A stretch of 8,076 bases of DNA, taken from Desulfobulbus sp. GTDB lineage: Bacteria > Desulfobacterota > Desulfobulbia > Desulfobulbales > Desulfobulbaceae. The stretch spans positions 1-8,076 of the forward strand of contig JAGODN010000106.1 in assembly GCA_017998195.1 (NCBI GenBank), read 5' to 3'. The notes below the pieces were generated by a model. That model did not search any database. It saw only the letters and a program-made list of their open reading frames with translations, and had not been told where the DNA came from. The translations under genes and the position numbers were made by a program. Below, piece by piece: positions 1 through 5,561 of this stretch. Each line of letters begins with the position of its first letter. Position 1 is the first letter of the stretch.

Positions 1-725
1 GCGGCCAGCGGTGCGGGGCGGCGCTTGACCGTGTGGGGGGCGAGTTGCGGCAGCTTGTCCGCGGTCACGGCCTGGAACTTCCAGTGCCAGGGCTCCCAGG
101 GGAAGTGGTGGCGGTTGTGGCGGGGCAGGGTTTCGTGGAAGCCGTAGGCGCCGGCGTGCTGTTTGAGCCAGCGGTAGGCGTCCGAGGCGGCGAAGCCGCG
201 GCCGCTCGGGTGAAAATCGACCACCGTGCCGAGCGCGTGTTCGGAGTAGCCGGGCGGGGCCACGTAGCGGGCGATGTTCTCGAAACGCTGGCCTTTTTCC
301 AGGAACTGGCGGAAGATGACCCGCTGGTAGCGGGCGCTGCGGTAGCCGGAATCGACCAGCAGCTGCACCCCGGCCTCGGCGGCGGCCGCGGACATGGCCC
401 GCAGTGGTTCGATGGCCTCGTTGCGCAGGTAAATCTCGGTGCGGTTCAGGGTCAGTTCCTGGGGGATCATCTGCAGGCTGGGCACCGTGTCCTCGGGCAC
501 GCGCACCATGTTGCCGGTCCAGGGTCGCGGCACCGGGTAGTCGACCTCGTCGATGCGCACCACCTCGCCGGTGTACGGCAACGGGGCCACGGCCAGCCGC
601 GTTCTGACTACGGCGGGCGGAGGGGTTACGGTTTCCACGGCGCTGGACGGCGCCGGCAGGAAGATCAGGCCAGGGAGCAGGGCGAGCAGGCTGGCGACAA
701 GGGGGCGGTACGGGCGTGGCGGCAC
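1..725 (-). CDS. M15/VanY-type D-alanyl-D-alanine carboxypeptidase, secreted, C-terminus beyond the window edge
   Basis: This reading frame is open from about position 830 to the left edge, so the gene is incomplete at its 3' end; at least 241 residues are visible. I place the start at the GTG at 723-725, because AGGAA lies 8 bases upstream and it directly precedes a basic then hydrophobic stretch (about residues 4-24) ending in SSA near residue 29, a likely signal peptide. The catalytic part carries the M15B zinc-peptidase signature: SGYRS at about 126, SEHALGTVVDF with zinc ligands H163 and D170, and EPWHW with E211 as catalytic base and H214 as third zinc ligand. Members of this family trim the terminal D-alanine of peptidoglycan stem peptides in the periplasm. 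The 97-base gap from the upstream kinase suggests separate transcription. A vancomycin-resistance role cannot be inferred, since most family members act in cell-wall turnover. Confidence 0.88.
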   Translation of the reverse strand, partial: MPPRPYRPLVASLLALLPGLIFLPAPSSAVETVTPPPAVVRTRLAVAPLPYTGEVVRIDEVDYPVPRPWTGNMVRVPEDTVPSLQMIPQELTLNRTEIYLRNEAIEPLRAMSAAAAEAGVQLLVDSGYRSARYQRVIFRQFLEKGQRFENIARYVAPPGYSEHALGTVVDFHPSGRGFAASDAYRWLKQHAGAYGFHETLPRHNRHHFPWEPWHWKFQAVTADKLPQLAPHTVKRRPAPLA

Positions 726-806
726 GGGTTGTTCCTGTGAATGCCGGTCCGGGCGGACGCGCGGCCCACGGCCGCCATCCGGCGCTCCGGGCCGGGAGAA
801 AGCCGC

Positions 807-835
807 ATTGTACACGAGCGGGTCAAATTTTCACG
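807..835 (-). promoter_or_regulatory. Weak candidate promoter for the M15 peptidase gene
   Basis: A TACAAT hexamer (5/6 match to the -10 consensus) lies at 807-812 on the minus strand, about 80 bases before the GTG start. The hexamer 17 bases further upstream (CGTGAA) is a poor -35. A TTGACC at 821-826 is too close to serve as -35 but resembles one half of the HcpR-type palindrome seen elsewhere in the window. This is a low-confidence call based on the -10 alone. Confidence 0.3.
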
Positions 836-2865
836 GAATTTGAGCGAAACAGGGACGGTTCGGCCGTTTTGTCGAGAATCTCGCGCAGTTTGCAGGAAAT
901 GGTGTGCAGGGTGAAGGGTTTCTGGATGAAGCCGTGAAAGCCCTGGGCAAAGAGGTGCTCCACCTGGTCGGCGAGATCGTAGCCGGTGGAAAGCAGCCCG
1001 CGGATATCCCCGTCCATGGCCCGCAGCCCCTGGAGCAGTTCCGGGCCGCTCATGCCCGGCATGACCATGTCGAGGATGGCCAGGTCGATGCGGCCCCGGT
1101 GGTCGCGACAGAGGTCGAGCGCCTCGGTGCCGGTGGCGGCCGGCAGCACGGTGTAGCCGAGCCGCTGCAGCAGGTCGCGGGTCAGGCGCAGCACCAGCGG
1201 TTCGTCGTCCACCAGCAGGATGGTCTCACACCCCGGCCGGACCTCGGCGGGAGTTTCCTCGACAGGTTCCGGAATCCGGGCCGAGGCGGGCAGGAGGATG
1301 GTGAACTGCGCGCCGCCGAGCGGGTCGTTGCCGGCCTGGATGACGCCGCCGTGGTGGCTGACGATGCCGTAGGCCGAGGCCAGCCCCAGGCCGGTGCCGC
1401 CTTCGTGCTCGCGGGTGGTGAAAAAGGGGTCGAAGATCCGGTCGAGGATTTGCGGGTCGATGCCGCAGCCGCTGTCGGCCACGGTGATGCGCACGTAGCG
1501 GCCGGCCGGCCGGCCGCAGGCGGCAGCCTCCTGCCGGTCGAGGTGGACGTTTTCCGTGGCCAGCTGAATCTCGCCGCCGAGCGGCATGGCGTGGGCGGCG
1601 TTGACGAACAGGTTGAGCAGCACCTGCTCTATCTGACCGGGGTCGACCTCCACCGGCCAGAGGTGCGGCTGCGGCCGGCAGCGGAGGGTGATTTCCCGGC
1701 GGGTCTGGCCGAAGAGTGCGCTGCAGGCGGCGACCAGGCCGTTCAGGTCCACCGGCCGGACGCCGTTGCGCGTCTCCCGCCGGGTCAGGCCGAGCAGCTG
1801 GCGGGTGAGCTGTTCCCCCTGGCGCACGTAGCTTTCGATGTTGCGCAGCTTTTCGGCAGCTGCCGCCCCTTCGGGCAGGTCCATCAGCAGGAGCGAGGCG
1901 CTGCCCTCGATGCCCATGAGCAGGTTGTTGAAATCATGGGCAATGCCGCCGGCCAGGGCAGCCATCGCCTCGAACCGCTGCACCCGCTGCAGCTGGCGTT
2001 CCATGGCCCTGGCCTCGGTGACGTCGCGGAAACTGCAAATAAGCCCGGCCGGCTCGCCCTGCTGGCCGGTGTAGCAGGCGGCGCTGATGGACACGTCGAG
2101 CCGGCGGCCGTCGCGGGTGGGCCGGCAGGCGGCCAGGTTGCCCACCGGCCGACCGGAGACGGCCAGCCGGCGCAGTTCGCCCGCGGCCTCGTCATCGTCG
2201 GCAAAGGGCAGGGGGCACCCCTTGAGTTCGTCCAGAGTCCAGCCGAAGGTGCGGGTGAAGCTCGGGTTGAGGTACTTGACCCGTCCGTCCAGATCGTGGA
2301 TGACGATGGCGTCCGCGGCCGCGTTGATGAGCGACAGCCACAGGGCCTGGTCCCGTTTCGACTCCTCGTACAGCCGCCGGTAGCGCGCCTGGCTTTCCTC
2401 CAGGGCGCGGGTGCGCTCGATCACCATCCGCTCGAAATCGTTGCGGTGGGCGATCAGTTCCTGTTCCTGCTCCTTGCGCCGGGTGATGTCGATGATGAGC
2501 ACCAGCGCGCCGGTGACGCGGCCATCGCTGTCGTGGATTGGCGTGGCGATGTGGTCGATGAACAGGGCGCTGCCGTCGGCGCTGGTGCGCTGCCGCTCCG
2601 ATCGGCCGCTGGCCTGGCCGGCGAACACCATCGCGGCCGGGCAGTCGGCGCAGACCGTGTCACTGTCCGCCGCCACCTGGTGGCAGCGGCAGCCGATCAC
2701 CCCGTCGCCGTAGAGTTCCCGGGCCTTGCGGTTGTGGCTGACCACCCGGTAGTCGCGGTCCACCTCCCACATGGCGATGTCCATGCCATCGATGAGGGTG
2801 GCCAGGGTGGCGCCCAGGTTGCAGCAGGAATTGGCCTGTTCAGGGTGCGGCTGTGCGTTGGGCAT
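823..2865 (-). CDS. Soluble hybrid sensor histidine kinase (PAS-PAS-HisKA-HATPase-receiver)
   Basis: This 680-residue protein has no membrane segment, so it should sense a cytoplasmic signal. A first PAS domain spans about residues 20-130 and contains a cysteine group (C59, C61, C72, C75). A short helical linker, probably coiled coil, follows at about 130-170, then a second PAS domain at about 175-285. The HisKA segment has phospho-acceptor H310 in IAHDFNN. The ATPase domain shows the N box (N422 in NAAHAMP), G1 box (DSGCG, 464-468), F box (FDPFFTT) and G2 box (GTGLGL, about 490-495). The C-terminal receiver (about 547-665) retains acidic D553/D554, phospho-acceptor D599 and K649. All catalytic residues are intact, so it should autophosphorylate and pass phosphate to its own receiver. 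No output domain or partner regulator is adjacent, so the target is unknown. The ATG at 2865 lacks a clear ribosome binding site but gives a complete first PAS domain. Confidence 0.93.
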   Translation of the reverse strand: MPNAQPHPEQANSCCNLGATLATLIDGMDIAMWEVDRDYRVVSHNRKARELYGDGVIGCRCHQVAADSDTVCADCPAAMVFAGQASGRSERQRTSADGSALFIDHIATPIHDSDGRVTGALVLIIDITRRKEQEQELIAHRNDFERMVIERTRALEESQARYRRLYEESKRDQALWLSLINAAADAIVIHDLDGRVKYLNPSFTRTFGWTLDELKGCPLPFADDDEAAGELRRLAVSGRPVGNLAACRPTRDGRRLDVSISAACYTGQQGEPAGLICSFRDVTEARAMERQLQRVQRFEAMAALAGGIAHDFNNLLMGIEGSASLLLMDLPEGAAAAEKLRNIESYVRQGEQLTRQLLGLTRRETRNGVRPVDLNGLVAACSALFGQTRREITLRCRPQPHLWPVEVDPGQIEQVLLNLFVNAAHAMPLGGEIQLATENVHLDRQEAAACGRPAGRYVRITVADSGCGIDPQILDRIFDPFFTTREHEGGTGLGLASAYGIVSHHGGVIQAGNDPLGGAQFTILLPASARIPEPVEETPAEVRPGCETILLVDDEPLVLRLTRDLLQRLGYTVLPAATGTEALDLCRDHRGRIDLAILDMVMPGMSGPELLQGLRAMDGDIRGLLSTGYDLADQVEHLFAQGFHGFIQKPFTLHTISCKLREILDKTAEPSLFRSNSVKI

Positions 2866-2947
2866 GCGGTGACCGTTGTCATGCGAGGACTCGGTGCGCC
2901 CCTCTGCGGGCGAAAGCGGCGCCGGAACCTCTCCCCGGCTGGCGGCA

Positions 2948-2975
2948 ATTGTACGTCATTACTGACAGAAGTCAA
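2948..2975 (-). promoter_or_regulatory. Sigma-70-type promoter of the hybrid kinase gene
   Basis: On the minus strand TTGACT (2970-2975) and TACAAT (2948-2953) are separated by 16 bases. Each hexamer matches the consensus at 5 of 6 positions. Transcription would start near 2941, giving a leader of about 75 bases before the ATG at 2865. It lies in an AT-rich island between two GC-rich genes. Confidence 0.7.
2962..2975 (-). promoter_or_regulatory. Candidate CRP/FNR/HcpR-family operator over the kinase -35 element
   Basis: The minus strand reads TTGAC-TTCT-GTCAG, a palindrome with one mismatch in the pattern TTGAC-N4-GTCAA. The site upstream of hcp at 7284-7297 has the same half-sites and spacing. 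Because it covers the -35 hexamer, a bound protein would most simply repress. Part of the match is forced by the -35 sequence itself, so confidence is modest. Confidence 0.4.
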
Positions 2976-2979
2976 AGAA

Positions 2980-2995
2980 TAGGTAAATATACCTA
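2980..2995. repeat. 16-bp AT-rich inverted repeat upstream of the kinase promoter (possible operator)
   Basis: TAGGTA at 2980-2985 and TACCTA at 2990-2995 form perfect 6-base arms around AATA. The repeat begins five bases upstream of the kinase -35 hexamer. Its position and symmetry fit binding by a dimeric regulator, but the sequence matches no operator I can name. Confidence 0.45.
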
Positions 2996-2998
2996 GTG

Positions 2999-3035
2999 AA
3001 AAAAATGGCGGCACCGAAAAAAGTCGACCTCCGCC
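2999..3035 (-). terminator. Weak candidate rho-independent terminator of the shikimate-kinase-family gene
   Basis: On the minus strand GGCGG (3031-3035) can pair with CCGCC (3007-3011). An A and seven Ts (2999-3005) follow. The stem is only 5 bp with a 19-base loop, so folding is uncertain, but the position between this gene and the kinase promoter is right for a terminator. Confidence 0.3.
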
Positions 3036-3091
3036 CACTCAGGTTGCGTCCAAGCAGCCTGTTCTGAAGCAAGAGCCGTCGTTCCTGTGGC

Positions 3092-3112
3092 TTTTTGCGA
3101 GAACGGCAAAAA
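3092..3112. repeat. Short perfect inverted repeat just downstream of the shikimate-kinase-family gene
   Basis: TTTTTGC (3092-3098) and GCAAAAA (3106-3112) are perfect 7-base arms around a 7-base loop, ending 10 bases past the stop codon of the gene at 3123-3641. Neither strand has a T-run after the stem, because the Ts lie inside it. It may protect the mRNA 3' end or be a protein site; its function is unknown. Confidence 0.4.
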
Positions 3113-3122
3113 TGCGGCGGGC

Positions 3123-3641
3123 TCAGTCCGGGTCGAACAGGGTGGGGGGCAGGGAGCGGGCGATGTGCGCGGCGATCTCTTCCTGGTCGCGGCCGTCGCA
3201 GGTCACGGTCAGCTCGGCGTAGCGCCGGTAGAGCAGCTGGCGCTCGTCGAACAGTTCGCGGAAGGTCTGGTCTTTGGCCTTGGCGATGCCGCGGGTGGCG
3301 AAGTTGCGGATGCGGCGCTCGATCTCGGCGAACGACACCTGGAGGAAAACGATGAGCGACATCCGCCCCAGGTGGGTCATGGCCCGTTCGCTGTAGGCGG
3401 CGCTGCCGCCGGTGGCGATCACGTGGCGGCTGACGTTGAGCTTGCAGATCTCGGCCTCCTCGATGGCCCGCAGGGTGAGGTGGTCGCTCGCGTCGAGGAT
3501 CTGCTGCAGGGTCTGCTGGCGGTTGATCTGGATGAGCACGTCGGTGTCGATGAAGCCGAGACCGAGGTTTTTCGCCAGGATGATGCCGATGGTGCTCTTG
3601 CCCGCGCCCGGCATGCCGATCAGGGTCAGGTTGGTCTTCAT
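3123..3641 (-). CDS. Shikimate kinase family protein (AroK/AroL-like P-loop kinase)
   Basis: This 172-residue protein has the usual length for shikimate kinase, which phosphorylates the 3-hydroxyl of shikimate with ATP in the chorismate pathway. The Walker A loop GMPGAGKST is at 9-17. D34 (in DTD), R58, a GG pair at 78-79 and R134 in the ERQLLYRRYA segment fall where shikimate kinases bind substrate. Two details depart from the classical enzyme. The glycine triplet is GGS instead of GGG, and the lid (about 112-130, NFATRGIAKAKDQTF) lacks the usual RPLL stretch. It could therefore be a divergent shikimate kinase or a related small-molecule kinase. The ATG at 3641 gives the expected N-terminus, although no purine-rich binding site precedes it. 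It has its own likely promoter and sits between two terminator-like elements, so it is probably monocistronic. Confidence 0.82.
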   Translation of the reverse strand: MKTNLTLIGMPGAGKSTIGIILAKNLGLGFIDTDVLIQINRQQTLQQILDASDHLTLRAIEEAEICKLNVSRHVIATGGSAAYSERAMTHLGRMSLIVFLQVSFAEIERRIRNFATRGIAKAKDQTFRELFDERQLLYRRYAELTVTCDGRDQEEIAAHIARSLPPTLFDPD

Positions 3642-3695
3642 GGGAGGAATCCGGGTGGGGGTGGCGGCCCGACGCCAGCGGGCCTGGTGCCATCG

Positions 3696-3724
3696 ATCCT
3701 AGCCGAAAGCGGCCGGGGCGGCAA
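3696..3724 (-). promoter_or_regulatory. Candidate promoter of the shikimate-kinase-family gene
   Basis: On the minus strand TTGCCG (3719-3724) and TAGGAT (3696-3701) are separated by exactly 17 bases; each matches consensus at 4 of 6 positions. It lies downstream of the strong terminator at 3765-3809, where the next gene needs a fresh start. The predicted leader is about 50 bases. Confidence 0.4.
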
Positions 3725-3764
3725 GGGCGGCCTGCCCGTTCCCGTTGTCCCGGCCGCTGGCGAC

Positions 3765-3809
3765 AAAAAAAGCCCCGGCCCGCTGCAAGGAGAATCAGCG
3801 GACCGGGGC
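3765..3809 (-). terminator. Strong rho-independent terminator of the hcp operon
   Basis: On the minus strand a 14-bp stem (3796-3809 with 3772-3785, one G-U wobble and otherwise perfect) closes a 10-base loop and is followed at once by seven Ts (3765-3771). It begins 22 bases after the stop codon of the iron-sulfur protein gene, so it marks the operon's 3' end. Confidence 0.95.
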
Positions 3810-3831
3810 GGAAGAAAATGGACGCAGCGGG

Positions 3832-4569
3832 CTACCAGGCGGTTTCGGCCAGGACCGTGCCGCGGGTGGAGATGATCACGTGGCGCACCGGGAACGACGG
3901 CCTGGCCGCGTCCCAGGCCTGTTTGACGATCTGCAGCATGGAGTGGCAGCAGGGCACCTCCATGATCAGGATGGTCAGCGACTTGAGCTTGCGGGTGCGG
4001 AAGATCTCGGTGAACCGGTCCACGTAGAGCTCTTGGTCGTCGAACTTGGGACAGCCCATCATCACCACCCGGCCGGCGATGTAGTCCTGGTGCAGGGTGG
4101 CGTAGCTGAGCGCGGTGCAGTCCGCGGCCACCAGCAGGTCGCAGTTCTCCAGAAAAGGCGCGGTGGGCGGAATGAGGCGGATCTGCACCGGCCAGTGGGT
4201 CAGGGCCGAGCCGCTCTGGCTGGCGGGGGTGTTGGCCGCCTGGCAGGACGACAGCGGTGCAAAGCTCTGCAGCCGGGCCGAGGGACAGCCGCCGGTGAGC
4301 GGCGGTGCAGGTGCCGCCTGCGCCTTGCCGGCGAGGAAATGCTCCACCGCCTCCTCGTCGAATTCGTCGGCCTCGCGCTCGATGATTTTCAGGGCGCCGG
4401 TGGGGCAGGAGCCCAGGCAGGCGCCCAGGCCGTCGCAGAGCTTGTCCGCCACCAGCCGGGCCTTGCCGTCGATGATCTGCAGCGAGCCCTCGGCACAGTC
4501 GGGTACGCACTGGCCGCAGCCGTCGCACAGTTCTTCGTCAATCTGGATGATCTTTCGCAGTACTTTCAT
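3832..4569 (-). CDS. Iron-sulfur protein with N-terminal ferredoxin domain and Cys-rich C-terminal domain
   Basis: Last gene of the hcp operon, 31 bases after the siroheme reductase gene. I choose the ATG at 4569 (245 residues, starting MKVLRK); a TTG at 4581 would add four residues. Neither has a clear ribosome binding site. The N-terminal 60 residues form a bacterial-type ferredoxin fold. The first cluster motif is complete (C15, C18, C21, C25). The second is CDGLGACLGSCP, where leucine 48 replaces the second cysteine, leaving C45, C51 and C55. A linker follows, then a roughly 140-residue domain with further cysteines (including C95, C109, C143, C151, C173) and a VPCCH motif around C207/C208. 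I do not know a name for that domain. The likely role is cytoplasmic electron transfer to the neighbouring reductases, inferred from operon position. The C-terminal cysteines could also bind a cluster or act in thiol chemistry. Confidence 0.85.
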   Translation of the reverse strand: MKVLRKIIQIDEELCDGCGQCVPDCAEGSLQIIDGKARLVADKLCDGLGACLGSCPTGALKIIEREADEFDEEAVEHFLAGKAQAAPAPPLTGGCPSARLQSFAPLSSCQAANTPASQSGSALTHWPVQIRLIPPTAPFLENCDLLVAADCTALSYATLHQDYIAGRVVMMGCPKFDDQELYVDRFTEIFRTRKLKSLTILIMEVPCCHSMLQIVKQAWDAARPSFPVRHVIISTRGTVLAETAW

Positions 4570-4600
4570 TGTGTTTTGCAATGGGGGAGGAGGTTGCGGC

Positions 4601-5233
4601 TCAGCCGAGGACCGCTTTTTTGAGAGCCTCGACGCCGTAGCGTTCCATGAAGCGGGCGGAGCGGGTCTTGAACCGGGCTTCGCGGATATAGTGATTGAGG
4701 GTGCGGGTCACCAGGGTCAGGGCCTCGTCGTCACTGAGCCCTTCGGCCACCAGGTCGCCGATGCGCGGCCGGCCGGCGGCGTTGCCGCCGAAGGTGAAGC
4801 GCCAGCCCTTGCTGCCGCCGGCCAATCCCACGTCGCGCAGCCAGGATTCGCAGCAGCAGAAGCGGCAGCCGGAGATGCCCACCTTGACCTTGGCGGGCAG
4901 GGGGCCGTCCAGTTCGATCCGTTTGATCCGTTCGGCCAGCTCCAGGGTCTCGCGGTGGCCGTACTTGCACCAGGTGCGGCCCGGGCAGGCCTGCACGTAG
5001 TGCACCCGGCAGCGGGTGTGCGGCGGCGTGGCCGGGAGGTCCAGCTCGGCCCGCAGCGGCTCGATGGTTTCCGGGGCCATGCCGAGAAAGGCCACCCGCT
5101 GCGCGCCGGTGATCTTGGTCCGCGGAATGTTGTATTTGCGCGCCAACGCGGCCAGACGTTCCAGGTCTTCCGGGCCGAGCAGGCCGGCGTCGAAATGGGG
5201 CAGCACGAGATAGGTCTGGTGGTGGTCGTTCAT
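4601..5233 (-). CDS. Small siroheme-[4Fe-4S] sulfite/nitrite reductase-like protein
   Basis: This 210-residue protein resembles the small assimilatory-type (low-spin) sulfite reductases of sulfate reducers, which are about this size, far shorter than classical enzymes, and reduce sulfite or nitrite by six electrons. The coupled siroheme-cluster ligand pattern is present: CPGRTWC gives C83 and C89 (CX5C), and CRFCC gives C123 and C127 (CX3C). C126 and C128 make an unusual CCC run. The N-terminal ITGAQR segment (about 41-46) matches the conserved siroheme-pocket region. I chose the ATG at 5233 because an upstream in-frame start at 5365 would overlap the ferredoxin gene and add a low-complexity Ala/Pro leader. 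It sits between two electron-carrier genes downstream of hcp, so nitrite or another nitrogen oxide is a reasonable substrate, but the sequence cannot separate this from sulfite. Confidence 0.87.
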   Translation of the reverse strand: MNDHHQTYLVLPHFDAGLLGPEDLERLAALARKYNIPRTKITGAQRVAFLGMAPETIEPLRAELDLPATPPHTRCRVHYVQACPGRTWCKYGHRETLELAERIKRIELDGPLPAKVKVGISGCRFCCCESWLRDVGLAGGSKGWRFTFGGNAAGRPRIGDLVAEGLSDDEALTLVTRTLNHYIREARFKTRSARFMERYGVEALKKAVLG

Positions 5234-5251
5234 GGTTCGCCATCCGGCGTC

Positions 5252-5282
5252 GCCCGCCGGACCGGGCAACGGTCCGGCGGGC
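5252..5282 (-). repeat. 12-bp perfect hairpin between the ferredoxin and siroheme reductase genes
   Basis: Arms at 5252-5263 and 5271-5282 (GCCCGCCGGACC and its exact complement) enclose a 7-base loop and fill half of the 64-base gap. No T-run follows on the minus strand, so it is not a standard terminator. It may stabilise upstream mRNA, attenuate the next genes, or guide processing. Confidence 0.75.
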
Positions 5283-5297
5283 AGGATCGCGCTCGGC

Positions 5298-5486
5298 TTA
5301 TTCGTTGGTGATGCAGCTGACCGGGCAGGAGGCGGCGGCATCGTCGATGCAGCCCTCGTCGCCACCCTGGGGCAGGATCACGTAGGCCTTGTTGGTGTCG
5401 TCATTGAAGGCGAAGATCTCGGGGCAGAGTTCCACGCAGGTGCCGCAGCCGATGCATTCGTCTTCGTCGATCCGGACTGTTTTCAT
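5298..5486 (-). CDS. Single-cluster [4Fe-4S] ferredoxin, Desulfovibrio type
   Basis: This 62-residue acidic protein is a small cytoplasmic electron carrier. Its cysteines C11, C14, C17 and C54 are placed as cluster ligands in single-cluster Desulfovibrio-type ferredoxins. C54 is followed by proline, as usual. C21 and C46 occupy the positions of the structural disulfide known in Desulfovibrio gigas ferredoxin. A further C58 is near the end. The ATG at 5486 is preceded by GAGGG (5494-5498) at good spacing, so the start is secure. It lies 75 bases after hcp and 64 bases before the siroheme reductase gene, in the same operon. It is therefore the likely immediate electron donor to Hcp, the siroheme enzyme or both; that pairing is inferred from context. 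Confidence 0.93.
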   Translation of the reverse strand: MKTVRIDEDECIGCGTCVELCPEIFAFNDDTNKAYVILPQGGDEGCIDDAAASCPVSCITNE

Positions 5487-5522
5487 GGTGTTGCCCTCGC
5501 TGGTTGAGGATGAACAGGGCGC

Positions 5523-5547
5523 GCGGGCAGGGGCTGTCCCTGCCCGC
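5523..5547 (-). repeat. 10-bp perfect hairpin between hcp and the ferredoxin gene
   Basis: Arms at 5523-5532 (GCGGGCAGGG) and 5538-5547 pair perfectly around a 5-base loop, 14 bases after the hcp stop codon. On the minus strand no T-run follows. It may protect the hcp message 3' end so that more Hcp than carrier protein is made, or act as a partial terminator. Confidence 0.75.
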
Positions 5548-5561
5548 CACGCCGGGCTTTT

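Noticed and set aside
33..740. Plus-strand open frame opposite the M15 peptidase
   Set aside because: The minus strand carries the complete zinc-peptidase signature; the plus-strand product has no recognisable motif.
821..826. TTGACC half-site upstream of the M15 peptidase gene as an HcpR site
   Set aside because: The second half (GGTCAA at two bases spacing) is absent, so it is a single half-site expected by chance.
904..2982. Very long plus-strand open frame (692 codons) opposite the kinase gene
   Set aside because: It is an antisense shadow created by high GC: the translation is low-complexity Gly/Ala/Val/Gln-rich with no domain, while the minus strand encodes an intact kinase.
3092..3112. 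Inverted repeat after the shikimate-kinase-family gene considered as its terminator
   Set aside because: The T-run is part of the stem and nothing U-rich follows on either strand, so it was kept only as a repeat.
4601..5365. Longer form of the siroheme reductase starting at 5365
   Set aside because: The extra 44 residues are Ala/Pro-rich, overlap the ferredoxin gene and include the 12-bp hairpin; the family starts near the ATG at 5233.
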